Origin: an uncultured Clostridia bacterium | GTDB taxonomy: Bacteria; Bacillota; Clostridia; Oscillospirales; UBA644 | Direction: 5' to 3' | Length of the DNA: 64,000 nucleotides | Assembly: GCA_948443805.1 (NCBI GenBank) | Contig: CAOJUB010000001.1 | Span: 124,001 to 188,000, forward strand | Shown: positions 43,481-53,488 of the stretch, piece after piece | Numbering within the stretch: position 1 is the stretch's first letter | Layout: every line of letters begins with the position of its first letter | Notes under the pieces: model-generated | Database searches by the model: none | What the model was told of the DNA's origin: nothing | Seen by the model: the letters and a program-made list of their open reading frames with translations, nothing else | Program-made: the position numbers and the translations under genes

Positions 43481-43949
43481 CGAAATTAAAAATCTTTGCC
43501 GGTATACCCGTTTTTCGGGGACGGCAAATTATATTCAGCACGGAACGACCAGCGTTTACCGGCATTCAATTGCCGTTGCGTGCGTCAGCTTGCGGATTGC
43601 GGAAAAACTGCATCTCCGTGTCGATAAAAGAACGCTGATCCGGGGGGCTTTGTTGCACGATTATTTCCTGTATGACTGGCATTCGAACCCCTCGGTTTCG
43701 TGGCACGGTTACCGGCATCCGCGAATTGCGCTAGAAAATGCGGAAAAAGATGTTTTTCTCAACAAAAAAGAAAAGAATATGATTCTCCGTCATATGTTTC
43801 CGTTAACGCCGGTGCCTCCGGTACATAAAGAAGGTTGGATTATCTGCCTGGCAGACAAACTCTGTTCAGTCCGGGAGACGGTTCTCCGGAAAAAAAGACA
43901 CCGTGGTTACAAAAAAATAGCCAAAAAGAAGGCTGTGGAAACGGGTTAG
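43455..43949 (+). CDS. HD domain protein (predicted phosphohydrolase)
   Basis: 164 residues; TTG start at 43455 within the end of the previous gene, with AGAGAG about 10 bp before it. HD-domain residues are visible as YRHSIAVA, LLHDYFLYDW and HGYRHPRIAL, plus a later ICLADKLC, so the metal site looks complete. Substrate unknown; members act on nucleotides or are involved in signalling. It overlaps the AlaX-type gene by 26 bp, so expression is coupled. Confidence 0.85.
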   Translation: MKLEQAVIDEIKNLCRYTRFSGTANYIQHGTTSVYRHSIAVACVSLRIAEKLHLRVDKRTLIRGALLHDYFLYDWHSNPSVSWHGYRHPRIALENAEKDVFLNKKEKNMILRHMFPLTPVPPVHKEGWIICLADKLCSVRETVLRKKRHRGYKKIAKKKAVETG

Positions 43950-43968
43950 TATCCGCAGCCTTCTTTTT
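43923..43968. terminator. Bidirectional terminator overlapping the end of the HD gene
   Basis: AAAAAGAAGGCTGTGGA (43923-43939) pairs with TCCGCAGCCTTCTTTTT (43952-43968). The stop codon of the HD gene (43947-43949) lies in the loop, so the 5' arm is coding sequence. Confidence 0.9.
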
Positions 43969-44084
43969 CTTTATGGAAAAATTCGTATATTTTCTGAGAA
44001 AAAGATTATCATAAAAAGAGAGTTTTGCGGAAAAAGAGGCAAATAAAAATAACAAAAAAGACATAATAAATCCGGTCTTTACCC

Positions 44085-44113
44085 TTGCATTTTTTTTCTA
44101 AGTGTGGTATAAT
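44085..44113 (+). promoter_or_regulatory. Promoter of the polysaccharide cluster
   Basis: TTGCAT (44085-44090), 17-bp spacer, TATAAT (44108-44113) with TGG before it. It is 147 bp upstream of the first gene. Confidence 0.88.
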
Positions 44114-44117
44114 ATTG

Positions 44118-44260
44118 AAATAATGAGTACGTGTCTGCTGTGACAGCAGAGTATACCGACAGGGTCGTTTTTTCTGGCCGGTTTTTCCCAAATTCCGAAA
44201 CTTCCGGCTTTTATTGGATTGTACCGTTGTTGGCTGTGAACTTTTAGGAGGGTCTGATTC
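44118..44260 (+). promoter_or_regulatory. Structured leader of the polysaccharide cluster
   Basis: The ~140-nt leader holds a perfect small hairpin CTGCTG-TGA-CAGCAG (44135-44149) and then CGAC-AGG-GTCG followed by six T (44158-44174), a weak terminator-like element. GGAGGG (44250-44255) is the ribosome site of the first gene. Attenuation or processive antitermination is possible. The rest of the 43950-44084 gap shows nothing besides the terminator and promoter. Confidence 0.4.
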
Positions 44261-45454
44261 ATGAATATTCCTTTTTCTCCGCCGGATTTAACCGAGCAGG
44301 AAATTTCAGCGGTTTCCCGGGTTCTGGCTTCCGGGTGGATTACCACCGGTCCGGAGACGAAGCTGTTTGAAAAACGGATTGCTGAATATTTAGGGGCTCC
44401 GAAAGCCGTATGCCTGAATTCTGCGACGGCCTGCGAAGAAATGATTCTGCGCCTTCTCGGTATCGGGCCGGGGGATGAGGTCATTGTTCCCGTTTATACC
44501 TATACGGCTTCTGCGTCTCCGGTTTGCCATGTCGGAGCAAAACTGGTGTTTGTCGACTGCTCGGAGAATTCTTTTGAAATGGATTACGATAAGGTCGAGG
44601 CGGCAGTGACGCCCCGCACCAAGGCGATTGTTCCTGTGGATATCGCCGGTATTCCCTGTGATTACGACCGGATTTTTTCGATTGTGGAGAAAAAGCGCGC
44701 CCTGTTTTCTTCTGAAAACCGGTATCATCAGAAAATCGGCAGAATTGTGGTGTTGGCGGATGCAGCGCATGCCTTCGGGGCGGAATATCATGGAAAAAAA
44801 TGCGGAACAATCGCCGACTTTACTTCCTTTTCCTTTCATGCGGTAAAAAATTTAACGACCGGCGAAGGCGGTGTTCTGACCTGGCGTCCGATTCCCGGGA
44901 TTTCGGACGATGAGCTGTATAATGAGTTCATGCTGCTCTCTCTGCACGGGCAGACCAAAGACGCCTTTTCGAAAATGGAGTTGGCTTCCTGGGAATACGA
45001 TATCGTTTCTCCGGCTTATAAGTGCAATATGACCGATATTACGGCCGCGATCGGAAACGTTCAGCTGGAACGGTATCCTGCGCTCTGCGAGAGACGTAGG
45101 CAGATTGTGAACCGTTATCATGAAAAACTGATTCCCGCAGGGGTTCAGGTTCTGGATCACGAGACGGAAGATCATTGCTCCAGCAAACATCTGTATTTGA
45201 CGAGAGTTCCCGGCGCATCGCTGGAAAAACGGAATGAAATGATTATCCGGATGGCGGAAAAAGGCGTGGCTACCAATGTCCATTATAAACCGTTGGCGAT
45301 GATGACCGCGTATCAGTCTCTTGGTTTTTCCATGAAGGATTTTCCGCAGGCATATCGGATGTATGAAAATGAGATCACGCTTCCGCTCCATACCCGGTTG
45401 ACGGATGAAGAGGTTGATTTTATTATTGAGACGTATCTGTCTTGTCTGAATTAA
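44261..45454 (+). CDS. DegT/DnrJ/EryC1/StrS family aminotransferase
   Basis: 397-residue PLP-dependent sugar aminotransferase that puts an amino group on a nucleotide 4-keto (or 3-keto) sugar. The PLP lysine sits in SFHAVKNLTTGEGG (near residue 201), the aspartate in LADAAHAFG, and the N-terminus GWITTGPETKLFEK is typical. No dedicated dehydratase for its substrate is adjacent; the only 4,6-dehydratase here is rfbB, so it may use dTDP-4-keto-6-deoxyglucose or a product made elsewhere. First gene of the cluster, 12 bp ahead of the sugar transferase. Confidence 0.9.
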   Translation: MNIPFSPPDLTEQEISAVSRVLASGWITTGPETKLFEKRIAEYLGAPKAVCLNSATACEEMILRLLGIGPGDEVIVPVYTYTASASPVCHVGAKLVFVDCSENSFEMDYDKVEAAVTPRTKAIVPVDIAGIPCDYDRIFSIVEKKRALFSSENRYHQKIGRIVVLADAAHAFGAEYHGKKCGTIADFTSFSFHAVKNLTTGEGGVLTWRPIPGISDDELYNEFMLLSLHGQTKDAFSKMELASWEYDIVSPAYKCNMTDITAAIGNVQLERYPALCERRRQIVNRYHEKLIPAGVQVLDHETEDHCSSKHLYLTRVPGASLEKRNEMIIRMAEKGVATNVHYKPLAMMTAYQSLGFSMKDFPQAYRMYENEITLPLHTRLTDEEVDFIIETYLSCLN

Positions 45455-45466
45455 ATCGGAGGTTCT

Positions 45467-46150
45467 ATGCTGCAATGGGAAAAACTTCCGGAAGTGATGC
45501 AAACAGAGCCGGTTCGGGAATATTATGAAATCCTTTCGAAAAAAAAGGTTTCGCTGTTTCTGAAGCGGGCGTTCGATATCGTTTGCTCTCTGCTTCTGCT
45601 GCTTCTTCTTTTACCGGTTATGCTTGTCCTTGCGTTATGGATTAAGGCAGACAGCCGGGGGCCGGTTCTGTTTCGGCAGGAAAGGGTTACGCGATATGGA
45701 AGACGGTTCCGGATTTTTAAATTCCGGACGATGATTCCGAATGCCGAAAGTGTTGGTACGCAGGTAACGGTCGGCAATGATATGCGGGTGACCCGGGCGG
45801 GGCGCTTTCTTCGGAAGTGCCGTTTGGATGAGCTTCCGCAGCTGCTGAATGTTTTTTTCGGTTCCATGTCTTTTGTCGGCACCCGGCCGGAAGTGGTTCG
45901 GTATGTGGAACGGTATACGCCGGAAATGTACGCGACGCTTTTGCTTCCCGCTGGCGTTACATCACAGGCAAGCATCCGGTTTAAGGATGAGGAAAAACTT
46001 CTTTCCGGAGCGGATAATGCCGATGACGTGTATGTGGAAAAGGTTCTTCCGGAAAAAATGAAATACAATCTTGAATCGATTCGGAAATTCTCCTTTTGGC
46101 GGGAAATTTCTACGATGTTCCAAACGGTTTTTGCGGTATTTTTTCGTTGA
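45467..46150 (+). CDS. Undecaprenyl-phosphate sugar phosphotransferase
   Basis: 227-residue bacterial sugar transferase (initiating glycosyltransferase) that puts the first sugar-1-phosphate on undecaprenyl phosphate. One N-terminal membrane segment (about 38-62), then the family blocks GPVLFRQERV, FRIFKFRTM, RLDELPQLLNV and GTRPEV. It is the short form without the PglC/WbaP N-terminal helices. The sugar could be an amino sugar made with the aminotransferase before it; this is inference. Confidence 0.92.
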   Translation: MLQWEKLPEVMQTEPVREYYEILSKKKVSLFLKRAFDIVCSLLLLLLLLPVMLVLALWIKADSRGPVLFRQERVTRYGRRFRIFKFRTMIPNAESVGTQVTVGNDMRVTRAGRFLRKCRLDELPQLLNVFFGSMSFVGTRPEVVRYVERYTPEMYATLLLPAGVTSQASIRFKDEEKLLSGADNADDVYVEKVLPEKMKYNLESIRKFSFWREISTMFQTVFAVFFR

Positions 46151-46211
46151 AAACCACTAATTTGGGACTTTTTGTTGCCCTCTCACAACAGCCGTTTTGG
46201 CGGCGGAAGGA

Positions 46212-47204
46212 ATGACGATTGATATGGAACAGCCGCAGGTTTCCGTGGTGATTCCCCTGTACAATGAAGAAGAACATATTGCCGGATGTCTGGATTCTAT
46301 GCTCCGGCAGGATTTTCCTTTGGCGCAGATGGAATGGCTGTTTGTCGACGGCGGTTCTTCCGACCGGACGATTTCGATTCTGGAATCTTACCGGAGTCGG
46401 TATCCGCAGCTGATTCAAATTCTTCACAATCCGCATAAAACGGTGCCTTATGCGATGAATATCGGGATAGAAAATTCTGTTGGCCGCTATATTATCCGGC
46501 TGGACGCCCATTCGGAATATGCCGACGATTATTTTTCGAAATGCGTGCATTACCTGGATACGACCGACGCCGATAATGTCGGAGGCGTGATTGAAACCAA
46601 AAGCAAGGGGTATATGGGCACGGCCATTGCCGGGATTGTTTCTTCTAAATTCGGCGTTGGAAATTCCCAGTTCCGTACCAGCGGTAAGAACGGTTATGTC
46701 GATACGGTTCCTTTCGGTGCGTTCCGGCGGGAGGTTTTTGAAAAGTACGGCGGGTACGATGTCCGTCTGACAAGAAATCAGGATAATGAATTAAATTACC
46801 GGATTCGGAAAAACGGCGGAAAAATCTTTCTTGCGAACGATATCAATCTTTCGTATTATTGCAGGGACAGCCTTTCCGGAATCTGCAAAATGGCGTTCGG
46901 AAACGGGAAATGGACGCTGATTACCTCCAAATTCTGCCCCGGAACCATGGGGCTGCGGCATTTTATTCCGTTTATTTTTGTTCTTTCCCTGATTGCCGGG
47001 TTGGCGCTTTCGCTCTTTTTTGCGCCGGTGCGCTGGCTCTTTCTGGCTGAAATCGGCTTGTATTTGCTGTTGGATATCCTCTTTTCGATCAAAGACGCGA
47101 AGGGCGTCAAATATATTTTACCGATGATCCTGATTTTTCCGTGTTTTCATATCTCTTATGGTATCGGCTCGCTGGTCGGGCTGGCGAAATGGTTTTTTGT
47201 CTGA
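46212..47204 (+). CDS. Glycosyltransferase family 2 with C-terminal membrane segments
   Basis: About 330 residues. GT-A fold: VSVVIPLYNEEEHI at the start, FVDGGSSDRT and the metal-binding region RLDAHSEY, then FGAFRREVFEKYGGYDV and the acceptor-base area RNQDNELNYR. Two to three hydrophobic helices close the protein, as in ExoA-like succinoglycan transferases. It acts on the cytoplasmic face on a lipid-linked acceptor. The start is uncertain (46212 or 46224); GGAAGG lies just before. Confidence 0.88.
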   Translation: MTIDMEQPQVSVVIPLYNEEEHIAGCLDSMLRQDFPLAQMEWLFVDGGSSDRTISILESYRSRYPQLIQILHNPHKTVPYAMNIGIENSVGRYIIRLDAHSEYADDYFSKCVHYLDTTDADNVGGVIETKSKGYMGTAIAGIVSSKFGVGNSQFRTSGKNGYVDTVPFGAFRREVFEKYGGYDVRLTRNQDNELNYRIRKNGGKIFLANDINLSYYCRDSLSGICKMAFGNGKWTLITSKFCPGTMGLRHFIPFIFVLSLIAGLALSLFFAPVRWLFLAEIGLYLLLDILFSIKDAKGVKYILPMILIFPCFHISYGIGSLVGLAKWFFV

Positions 47205-47217
47205 AAGGGAGTTGATT

Positions 47218-48327
47218 ATGAAAATTCTCGTTGCTGCGGCAGATTATCCCAGCGAGAATAGCGTTGCGCTGATGTATGTACATGTGCGAAACCGATATTA
47301 TGCGGAAAACGGCATTTCAGTTTCTGTTTTGAATTTTTCTGCGAAACAGCCGTATCTCTTTGACGGAATTCGTGTGCTTTCGCTTGCCGCGTATGAAAAT
47401 TCTCAGGAATCTTATGATATTCTGGTTTGCCATGCGCCCAATATCCGGAATCATTACCGGTTTCTAAAAAAATATCAGCGCGCTTTTTCAAAAATCGTAT
47501 TTTTCTTCCACGGGCATGAGGTGGTTCGGATCAACGAATGTTATCCTGCACCTTATCCTTATATGGGAGGAAAATCTTTTTTTTCCAGACTGTTTCAGTC
47601 CTGCTATGATACCTTCAAGCTGTTTTTATGGCGCCGGTATCTGCCAAAATTGGCAGAGAAAGCCCGTTTTGTTTTTGTCAGTCAGAATTTTTTTGAAAAG
47701 TTTCAGAAATATACCGGTCTGAATGAGGCAAAGTTGCTTGGCCATACCATGGTGATTCACAATAGCGTCGGCGCGGTTTTTGAACGGGAATGTTATGACC
47801 GGCTAGCCCCCAAAGAATTCGATTTTATTACAATCCGGCCGTATATGGACCGTTCCAATTACAGTATGGATATTGTCTGTTCGCTAGCTAAGGCCAACCC
47901 GTCCTGCCGATTTCTTGCCGTGGGCACCGGCCGTTTTTTTGAACATTATGAACAACCGGAAAACCTGATCTGGCATAACGGAACGCTTTCTCATGAGGAT
48001 ATCCCTGTTTATTTGAACCGCAGCCGTTGCGCACTGATTCCCACCCGGACCGATACGCAGGGGGTGATGACCTGCGAGGCGGCGACGTTCGGGATTCCGA
48101 CGATCACTTCCGATCTTGCCGTTTGCCATGAAATCTGCGATACTTTTTCCAATGTCGGTTTTCTGGACAATGCGTTTCCGTCGGTCGATCTTTTGCCATT
48201 ACTTGCTGCATTGGAGCAGAAACCTTTTGTGAAAAGCGACCGGTATTTCAAAGAGAATACCGTGCGCTGCGAGATTGAAATGCTCCATGCGCTTTATGCA
48301 GAGGACGGAAAGGAGAAACCGCTGTGA
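47218..48327 (+). CDS. Glycosyltransferase family 4
   Basis: 369 residues, GT-B fold. The N-terminal Rossmann half contains FFHGHEVVR; the C-terminal half carries the donor-binding segment PTRTDTQGVMTCEAA, in which the EAA is the usual E-x7-E-like motif region. The ATG at 47218 is taken because AAAGGGAG precedes it by 6 bp. The sugar is unknown. Its stop overlaps the next start (GTGA). Confidence 0.85.
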   Translation: MKILVAAADYPSENSVALMYVHVRNRYYAENGISVSVLNFSAKQPYLFDGIRVLSLAAYENSQESYDILVCHAPNIRNHYRFLKKYQRAFSKIVFFFHGHEVVRINECYPAPYPYMGGKSFFSRLFQSCYDTFKLFLWRRYLPKLAEKARFVFVSQNFFEKFQKYTGLNEAKLLGHTMVIHNSVGAVFERECYDRLAPKEFDFITIRPYMDRSNYSMDIVCSLAKANPSCRFLAVGTGRFFEHYEQPENLIWHNGTLSHEDIPVYLNRSRCALIPTRTDTQGVMTCEAATFGIPTITSDLAVCHEICDTFSNVGFLDNAFPSVDLLPLLAALEQKPFVKSDRYFKENTVRCEIEMLHALYAEDGKEKPL

Positions 48328-49307
48328 AAAAACCGCTGGCCGTTATTGTTCTGAACTGGAACGGGTCGCAGGATACCTGCGCCTGCCTGCAAACGCTGCT
48401 GCCGGAAGACGACGCAACGATTTTTGTTGCCGATAACGGTTCCGAACCGGCCGATTTTTCATCGCTTTCCGCTTTTGTTTCATCGCTTGCGGACAAAAAA
48501 CAAATTCTTTCAGAAGATGAATTTGCACGGATGGATTCTTTTCCGGATCAGGTCTATTTGATCCGCCATGCTGAAAATTACGGCTTTGCCGGAGGAAATA
48601 ACCGGGTTATGGAGCGGGTGCTTCCGTTTTTTGACAATGTGCTTTTCCTCAATAACGATACCGAAGTCCCGCAGGGGACCTTCGGCCGGATGCTGGGATA
48701 TCTTTCGGAGCATCCGGAGATCGGGATGCTCAGCTGTGATATCCGGTATTATTTTGATAAAACAAAACTGTGGAATGCCGGCGGCAACCTGACTTTCTAC
48801 GGAGACAGAAAATATCATTCCGAAAAAAAAATTGCCCGTCTGGAGGCAAAAGGCTGCGAAAGCATCGCCTGTTCTTTTCTGACCGGCTGTGCGCTGCTGA
48901 TTCGAGGAGAAATTCTCGAAAAACACGGCGGATTTACTGAGGATTTCTTTTTCGGCGAAGAAGATTTTAATCTTTGCATGCGGTATAAAAAAGCGGGCGT
49001 GCGAGGCGTTTCTCTTTTGCAGACAGTGATTTATCATAAAGTCGGTTCTTCAGCGAGCCGGACATCTGATTCTGTAGCGCGAACCACCCTGCATTATCTG
49101 AACCGCGTTGTGGATATGAAGCGGTTTTATTCTCGTTTTTACTGGCGGCTCTGGCGGCGGTTCTATCTTTTTCTGGTTTTGCTGAAAGGCCGGGGCTGGG
49201 GCTTTTCGAAAGAAGAATCCCGCCGGCTTGTTTCCACGGTGCGGACGCTTTCGGAAGAGAGAACGCAGGTTGACCGGGAGACCTTTTTGATGATTATGAA
49301 AAAATAA
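48324..49307 (+). CDS. Glycosyltransferase family 2 (rhamnosyltransferase-like)
   Basis: 327 residues; GTG start overlapping the previous stop. VIVLNWNGSQDT, YGFAGGNNRVM and FLNNDTEVP are the blocks of WbbL/RgpA-like GT2 enzymes, many of which use dTDP-rhamnose. The C-terminus has FFGEEDFNLCMRYKKAG, with the catalytic E-D-x-D-like segment, and basic amphipathic helices. With rmlABDC in the same cluster, rhamnose transfer is a reasonable guess. Confidence 0.88.
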   Translation: MKKPLAVIVLNWNGSQDTCACLQTLLPEDDATIFVADNGSEPADFSSLSAFVSSLADKKQILSEDEFARMDSFPDQVYLIRHAENYGFAGGNNRVMERVLPFFDNVLFLNNDTEVPQGTFGRMLGYLSEHPEIGMLSCDIRYYFDKTKLWNAGGNLTFYGDRKYHSEKKIARLEAKGCESIACSFLTGCALLIRGEILEKHGGFTEDFFFGEEDFNLCMRYKKAGVRGVSLLQTVIYHKVGSSASRTSDSVARTTLHYLNRVVDMKRFYSRFYWRLWRRFYLFLVLLKGRGWGFSKEESRRLVSTVRTLSEERTQVDRETFLMIMKK

Positions 49308-49384
49308 CCGTTTATCCGGCAGCGGTTTCTTTGTTTGATAACAGGGCGGCTTTTTTTGTGCCGTTCGGAACAGGAGGGGAAAAG

Positions 49385-50626
49385 TTGGCTCTTTTTTTTG
49401 CGGTATCCGCGATTGTTCTCTGTGTGGAAACGCTGAGAAACCGTTCTGTTTTCAATATGACCTTGTTGATTTCAGGACCGTATATTCTGATTGTATTTCT
49501 CAATAATTTTTTCATGAAATACTGGGGTTATGATGTGATTTCCGAAGATGCCCTGACGCGGTATTCTTTTTTGATCCTTCTTGTTTTTATCGGCGGTTTT
49601 GTCTGTGATTTGGTTCTGCCGAAGTATTACGGCTTCTTGGAAAAACGTGAACAAAACGTCCTTCCGTCCGGAGACGAAAACGTGTTGGGAAAAATCCGGA
49701 TCTATCTTTGTCTGGTGGTTCTTGTCCGGTTGGCGAATGTTGTTGCGGTGCTTTTGCAGCTTGGGGTTCAGGGGGTCGTGGAATCCGATTTCGAAGCGCT
49801 GAATATGTCCGGAATTCCCGGCCATCTCATGCTGACGGGCTATGTGCTGGTTCCGTATCTGTTTGATTCCTGGCTGGAACGGCGGAACAAGAAAGATATG
49901 CTGGTAATGCTGGTCTTTTTTGTTACATCGTTCTTGAGCTTCGTGAAATACCAGATTATCATTATTCTTGTTATTTTATTCGTTTTTTATTGCTTTAAGC
50001 ACAGCGAAAAAAGCGGCCGGGCGCTGGGAATTCTGATCGCCGGCGCTGTTGGGATTTTTTTGCTGAGTTATATTGTTTCGTTTCTGATGCAGGATCTTGC
50101 TTCGATTGGAATGAAATTTTATCTGAGCCGGCTTTGGACCTATATTTCCGGCGGAACTAGCGTGATTGATTCACTAATCCGGGACGGGTATACCTTTTCT
50201 TTTGCCGGAGAGTGGCTGCCTTCTCATGTAGGGGCTTTGGGGAATCTGGCGAAGGCGTTTATCGGGTCGGAATTGTATGAGATTCCGGAAATCGGATATC
50301 ATACCATCGGGTATCTGGTGCCGGAAGGGGATGTGCTGAAAACCAATGTTTTCAGCGAATTTGCCCATCTTTCCCTGCTTTCTTCCCCTTGGATTACAGC
50401 GGCGCTCGGTTTTTTGACCGGTTTTTTCAATCAGTTTCTGTTCCAGACCGGCCGCCGGACTAAAAATAATCATCTGCTGATTCTGCTTTGTTTGCTGCTG
50501 AGTATTCATTTCCTGGGCTTTTTCTCCAATTATTATACGCTTTCCGCTATTTGGGAAATGATCTTTTTTGCACTGGTATTGATTCCGGTTTTCCGCCTGC
50601 TGCCTTCGGTTCGCGTCAGAAGATAA
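49385..50626 (+). CDS. O-antigen/capsule polymerase-like membrane protein (Wzy candidate)
   Basis: About 413 residues with some 11 hydrophobic segments and a larger extracytoplasmic loop near residues 255-325, the usual layout of Wzy polymerases. TTG start at 49385 chosen because AGGAGGGG lies 6 bp upstream; the frame is open further back. Sequence is poorly conserved, so the assignment rests on topology and on its place between the transferases, rml genes and a Wzx-type flippase. Confidence 0.75.
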   Translation: MALFFAVSAIVLCVETLRNRSVFNMTLLISGPYILIVFLNNFFMKYWGYDVISEDALTRYSFLILLVFIGGFVCDLVLPKYYGFLEKREQNVLPSGDENVLGKIRIYLCLVVLVRLANVVAVLLQLGVQGVVESDFEALNMSGIPGHLMLTGYVLVPYLFDSWLERRNKKDMLVMLVFFVTSFLSFVKYQIIIILVILFVFYCFKHSEKSGRALGILIAGAVGIFLLSYIVSFLMQDLASIGMKFYLSRLWTYISGGTSVIDSLIRDGYTFSFAGEWLPSHVGALGNLAKAFIGSELYEIPEIGYHTIGYLVPEGDVLKTNVFSEFAHLSLLSSPWITAALGFLTGFFNQFLFQTGRRTKNNHLLILLCLLLSIHFLGFFSNYYTLSAIWEMIFFALVLIPVFRLLPSVRVRR

Positions 50627-50678
50627 CCGGATAAAAAATCGTTTCGCGGAAACATACCGCGGGGAAAGGGAGTTCTTT

Positions 50679-51557
50679 ATGAAAGGGATTGTTCTTGCCG
50701 GAGGGTCGGGTACCCGGTTGTATCCGCTGACTGCGGTTACTTCCAAACAGCTCCTTCCTGTTTATGATAAGCCGATGATTTATTATCCTCTTTCGGTGCT
50801 GATGCATGCGGGGATTCAGGATATTCTGATTATTTCAACGCCGCAGGATACCCCCCGGTTTCAGGCGCTTCTTCAGGACGGCTCGCATTTCGGCGTCCGG
50901 CTTCGTTATGCGGTTCAGCCGTCGCCAGACGGCCTGGCGCAGGCTTTTTTGATCGGAGAAGATTTTATCGGTGATGATTCGGTGGCCATGGTTCTGGGCG
51001 ATAATATCTTTTCGGGGCAGGGGCTGAAAGAAAAACTTTCGGCGGCTGCTTCCAAAAAAACGGGCGCGACAATTTTCAGCTATTATGTCGACGATCCGGA
51101 ACGGTTCGGTATTGTGGAGTTCGACCGAAACGGAAAAGCGGTCTCCATTGAAGAAAAACCGGCAACGCCGAAAAGCAACTATTGCGTCACCGGTCTTTAT
51201 TTCTATGACAACCGGGTGGTTCGTTTTGCAAAAGAACTGAAACCTTCGGCGCGGGGCGAACTGGAAATTACCGAGATCAACCGGAAATATCTTTCTCTCG
51301 GAGAATTGGAAGTTCAGGTTCTCGGGCAGGGTTTTACCTGGCTGGATACCGGTACGCATGAATCGCTTGTCGATGCGACGAATTTTGTCCGTACGATTGA
51401 GACGCACCAGCACCGGAAAATTGCCTGTCTGGAAGAAATCGCCTATCTGAACGGCTGGATTTCGGAGGATCAGCTTCTGCAGCGGATCGAATCGCTGAAA
51501 AAAAACAGTTACGGCGCCTATCTTGCCGATGTGTTAAACGGGAAATATCACGGTTAG
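50679..51557 (+). CDS. rfbA: Glucose-1-phosphate thymidylyltransferase
   Basis: First step of dTDP-L-rhamnose synthesis. 292 residues, starting [16 protein letters not shown] (nucleotide-binding signature), with [12 protein letters not shown] and VLGDNIFSG as in RmlA, and the C-terminal allosteric region [24 protein letters not shown] precedes the ATG. Confidence 0.97.
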   Translation: MKGIVLAGGSGTRLYPLTAVTSKQLLPVYDKPMIYYPLSVLMHAGIQDILIISTPQDTPRFQALLQDGSHFGVRLRYAVQPSPDGLAQAFLIGEDFIGDDSVAMVLGDNIFSGQGLKEKLSAAASKKTGATIFSYYVDDPERFGIVEFDRNGKAVSIEEKPATPKSNYCVTGLYFYDNRVVRFAKELKPSARGELEITEINRKYLSLGELEVQVLGQGFTWLDTGTHESLVDATNFVRTIETHQHRKIACLEEIAYLNGWISEDQLLQRIESLKKNSYGAYLADVLNGKYHG

Positions 51558-51590
51558 TTTACCGGCTTTCCAGAAGGGAATGGAGAACAG

Positions 51591-52616
51591 ATGAAATTGC
51601 TTGTTACAGGGGGCGCCGGGTTTATCGGCGGAAACTTTGTTCATTATATGCTGAAACAGCATCCGGGGCTTCGGCTGGTGAATCTGGATTTGCTGACGTA
51701 TGCGGGAAATCTGGAAACTGTCGGTTCTGCAGAATCCAATGCGGATTATTCGTTCGTCCGGGGCGATATTGCCGACCGTGATTTTATTTTTTCGCTTTTT
51801 GAACGCGAACAGTTTGACTGGGTTGTCAATTTTGCGGCGGAAACGCATGTCGACCGTTCGATTGTCGATCCCGGTGCGTTTGTCCGGACGAATGTGGTGG
51901 GCACGCAGGTTTTGTTGGACGCCGCAAAGACATTCGGCGTAAAACGGTTCCATCAGGTTTCGACCGACGAGGTTTACGGTGATTTGCCGCTGGATCGCCC
52001 CGACCTTTTCTTTACCGAAAAAACGCCGTTGTCGGCTTCGAGCCCCTATAGCGCTTCGAAAGCCGGGGCGGATCTGCTGGTTCTTTCTTATTTCCGAACC
52101 TTTCGGCTTCCGGTGACGATCTCCCGCTGTTCAAATAATTACGGACCATATCAGTTCCCGGAAAAGCTGATTCCTCTGATTCTCAGCCGCGCGCTGGCCG
52201 ATCAGGAAGTTCCGGTATACGGAACCGGAGAAAATGTCCGGGACTGGTTGCATGTGGAGGATCACTGCCGGGGAATCGACCGGATTTTACATAACGGCCG
52301 CGAAGGAGAGGTTTACAATATCGGCGGTCATAATGAAAAAACCAATCTGGACGTGGTAAAAACGGTTCTTGCCGCGTTGGGAAAACCGGAAACGCTGATT
52401 CGCTTTGTTTCCGATCGCCCCGGGCATGACCGGCGCTATGCGATCGATCCTGCCAAGATCGGCCGGGAGCTTGACTGGCGTCCGGAAATCTGCTTTGAAG
52501 ACGGGATTGCCCGGACGGTTCAGTGGTATCTGGAAAACCGCGGATGGTGGGAAAAGATTTTATCGGGTGAATACCGGAATTATTTTGATACGATGTATGG
52601 AGAAAAACTCGGATGA
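51591..52616 (+). CDS. rfbB: dTDP-glucose 4,6-dehydratase
   Basis: Second enzyme of the dTDP-rhamnose pathway, an extended short-chain dehydrogenase. 341 residues with TGGAGFIGGNFV for NAD+, STDEVYGDL carrying the active-site Asp-Glu pair, and SPYSASKAGAD with the YxxxK catalytic pair. Overlaps rfbD by 4 bp. Its 4-keto product is the likely substrate for both rfbC and, possibly, the aminotransferase at the head of the cluster. Confidence 0.97.
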   Translation: MKLLVTGGAGFIGGNFVHYMLKQHPGLRLVNLDLLTYAGNLETVGSAESNADYSFVRGDIADRDFIFSLFEREQFDWVVNFAAETHVDRSIVDPGAFVRTNVVGTQVLLDAAKTFGVKRFHQVSTDEVYGDLPLDRPDLFFTEKTPLSASSPYSASKAGADLLVLSYFRTFRLPVTISRCSNNYGPYQFPEKLIPLILSRALADQEVPVYGTGENVRDWLHVEDHCRGIDRILHNGREGEVYNIGGHNEKTNLDVVKTVLAALGKPETLIRFVSDRPGHDRRYAIDPAKIGRELDWRPEICFEDGIARTVQWYLENRGWWEKILSGEYRNYFDTMYGEKLG

Positions 52617-53488
52617 AAATTCTTGTTACCGGCGCGAACGGCCAGTTGGGACGGGATGTAGTTCTGGAAGCTGGGCGCCGCGGCTTCCCGGTTGTTGCGA
52701 CCGATCTTTCTGAAATGGATATTACCGATCCTGCCGCCGTGGAAAAAACGGTTCTTGCAGAAAAACCCGACTGTGTGATACATTGCGCGGCCTATACTGC
52801 GGTGGATCGGGCGGAGGAGGAACCGGAAGTTTGTGAGAGGATTAATGCCGCCGGAACCGGGAATGTTGCCGCCGCCTGTAAAAAGGCGGATGCGAAGATG
52901 ATTTATCTGAGTACGGATTATGTTTTTGACGGAAAAGGCGAAACATTTTTTACGCCGGAATCTCATCCTGCGCCGGTCAGTGTATACGGAAGAACAAAAT
53001 ATCAGGGCGAGACGGCGGTTCAGGCAGCGCTGGATAAATATTTTATCGTTCGCATTTCGTGGGTTTTTGGTCTCTATGGAAAAAATTTTGTAAAAACCAT
53101 GATTGATCTTGCCGGAGCCAGGGAAGAAATTGGCGTTGTCTGTGATCAAATCGGTTCTCCGACCTATACGAAACATTTGGCGCCGCTGCTGCTGGACATG
53201 GCGCAGAGTGAAAAATACGGCGTTTATCATGCAACGAATAGCGGGGTTTGCAGCTGGTTTGATTTTGCCTGCGAAATTTTTCGCCTGACCGGGCAGACTG
53301 TCCGGGTTCGGGCGCTTTCTTCCGAGGCGTATCCTTCAAAGGCGCGCCGGCCGAAAAACAGCCGGTTAAGCAAGAAAAAACTGGCTGCAATGGGATTTTC
53401 TCCGCTGCCTGAATGGCAGGAGGCTCTCCGGGATTTCATCGCGGAATATTATTGGGAGGACAACGGTGATGGGAAAGATCAGGATTGA
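52613..53488 (+). CDS. rfbD: dTDP-4-dehydrorhamnose reductase
   Basis: Last step of dTDP-L-rhamnose synthesis. 291 residues, starting ILVTGANGQLGRDV, with STDYVFDGKG and the catalytic YGRTKYQGE (YxxxK). Starts 4 bp inside rfbB; rfbC begins inside its 3' end. The gene order here is A-B-D-C. Confidence 0.97.
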   Translation: MKILVTGANGQLGRDVVLEAGRRGFPVVATDLSEMDITDPAAVEKTVLAEKPDCVIHCAAYTAVDRAEEEPEVCERINAAGTGNVAAACKKADAKMIYLSTDYVFDGKGETFFTPESHPAPVSVYGRTKYQGETAVQAALDKYFIVRISWVFGLYGKNFVKTMIDLAGAREEIGVVCDQIGSPTYTKHLAPLLLDMAQSEKYGVYHATNSGVCSWFDFACEIFRLTGQTVRVRALSSEAYPSKARRPKNSRLSKKKLAAMGFSPLPEWQEALRDFIAEYYWEDNGDGKDQD

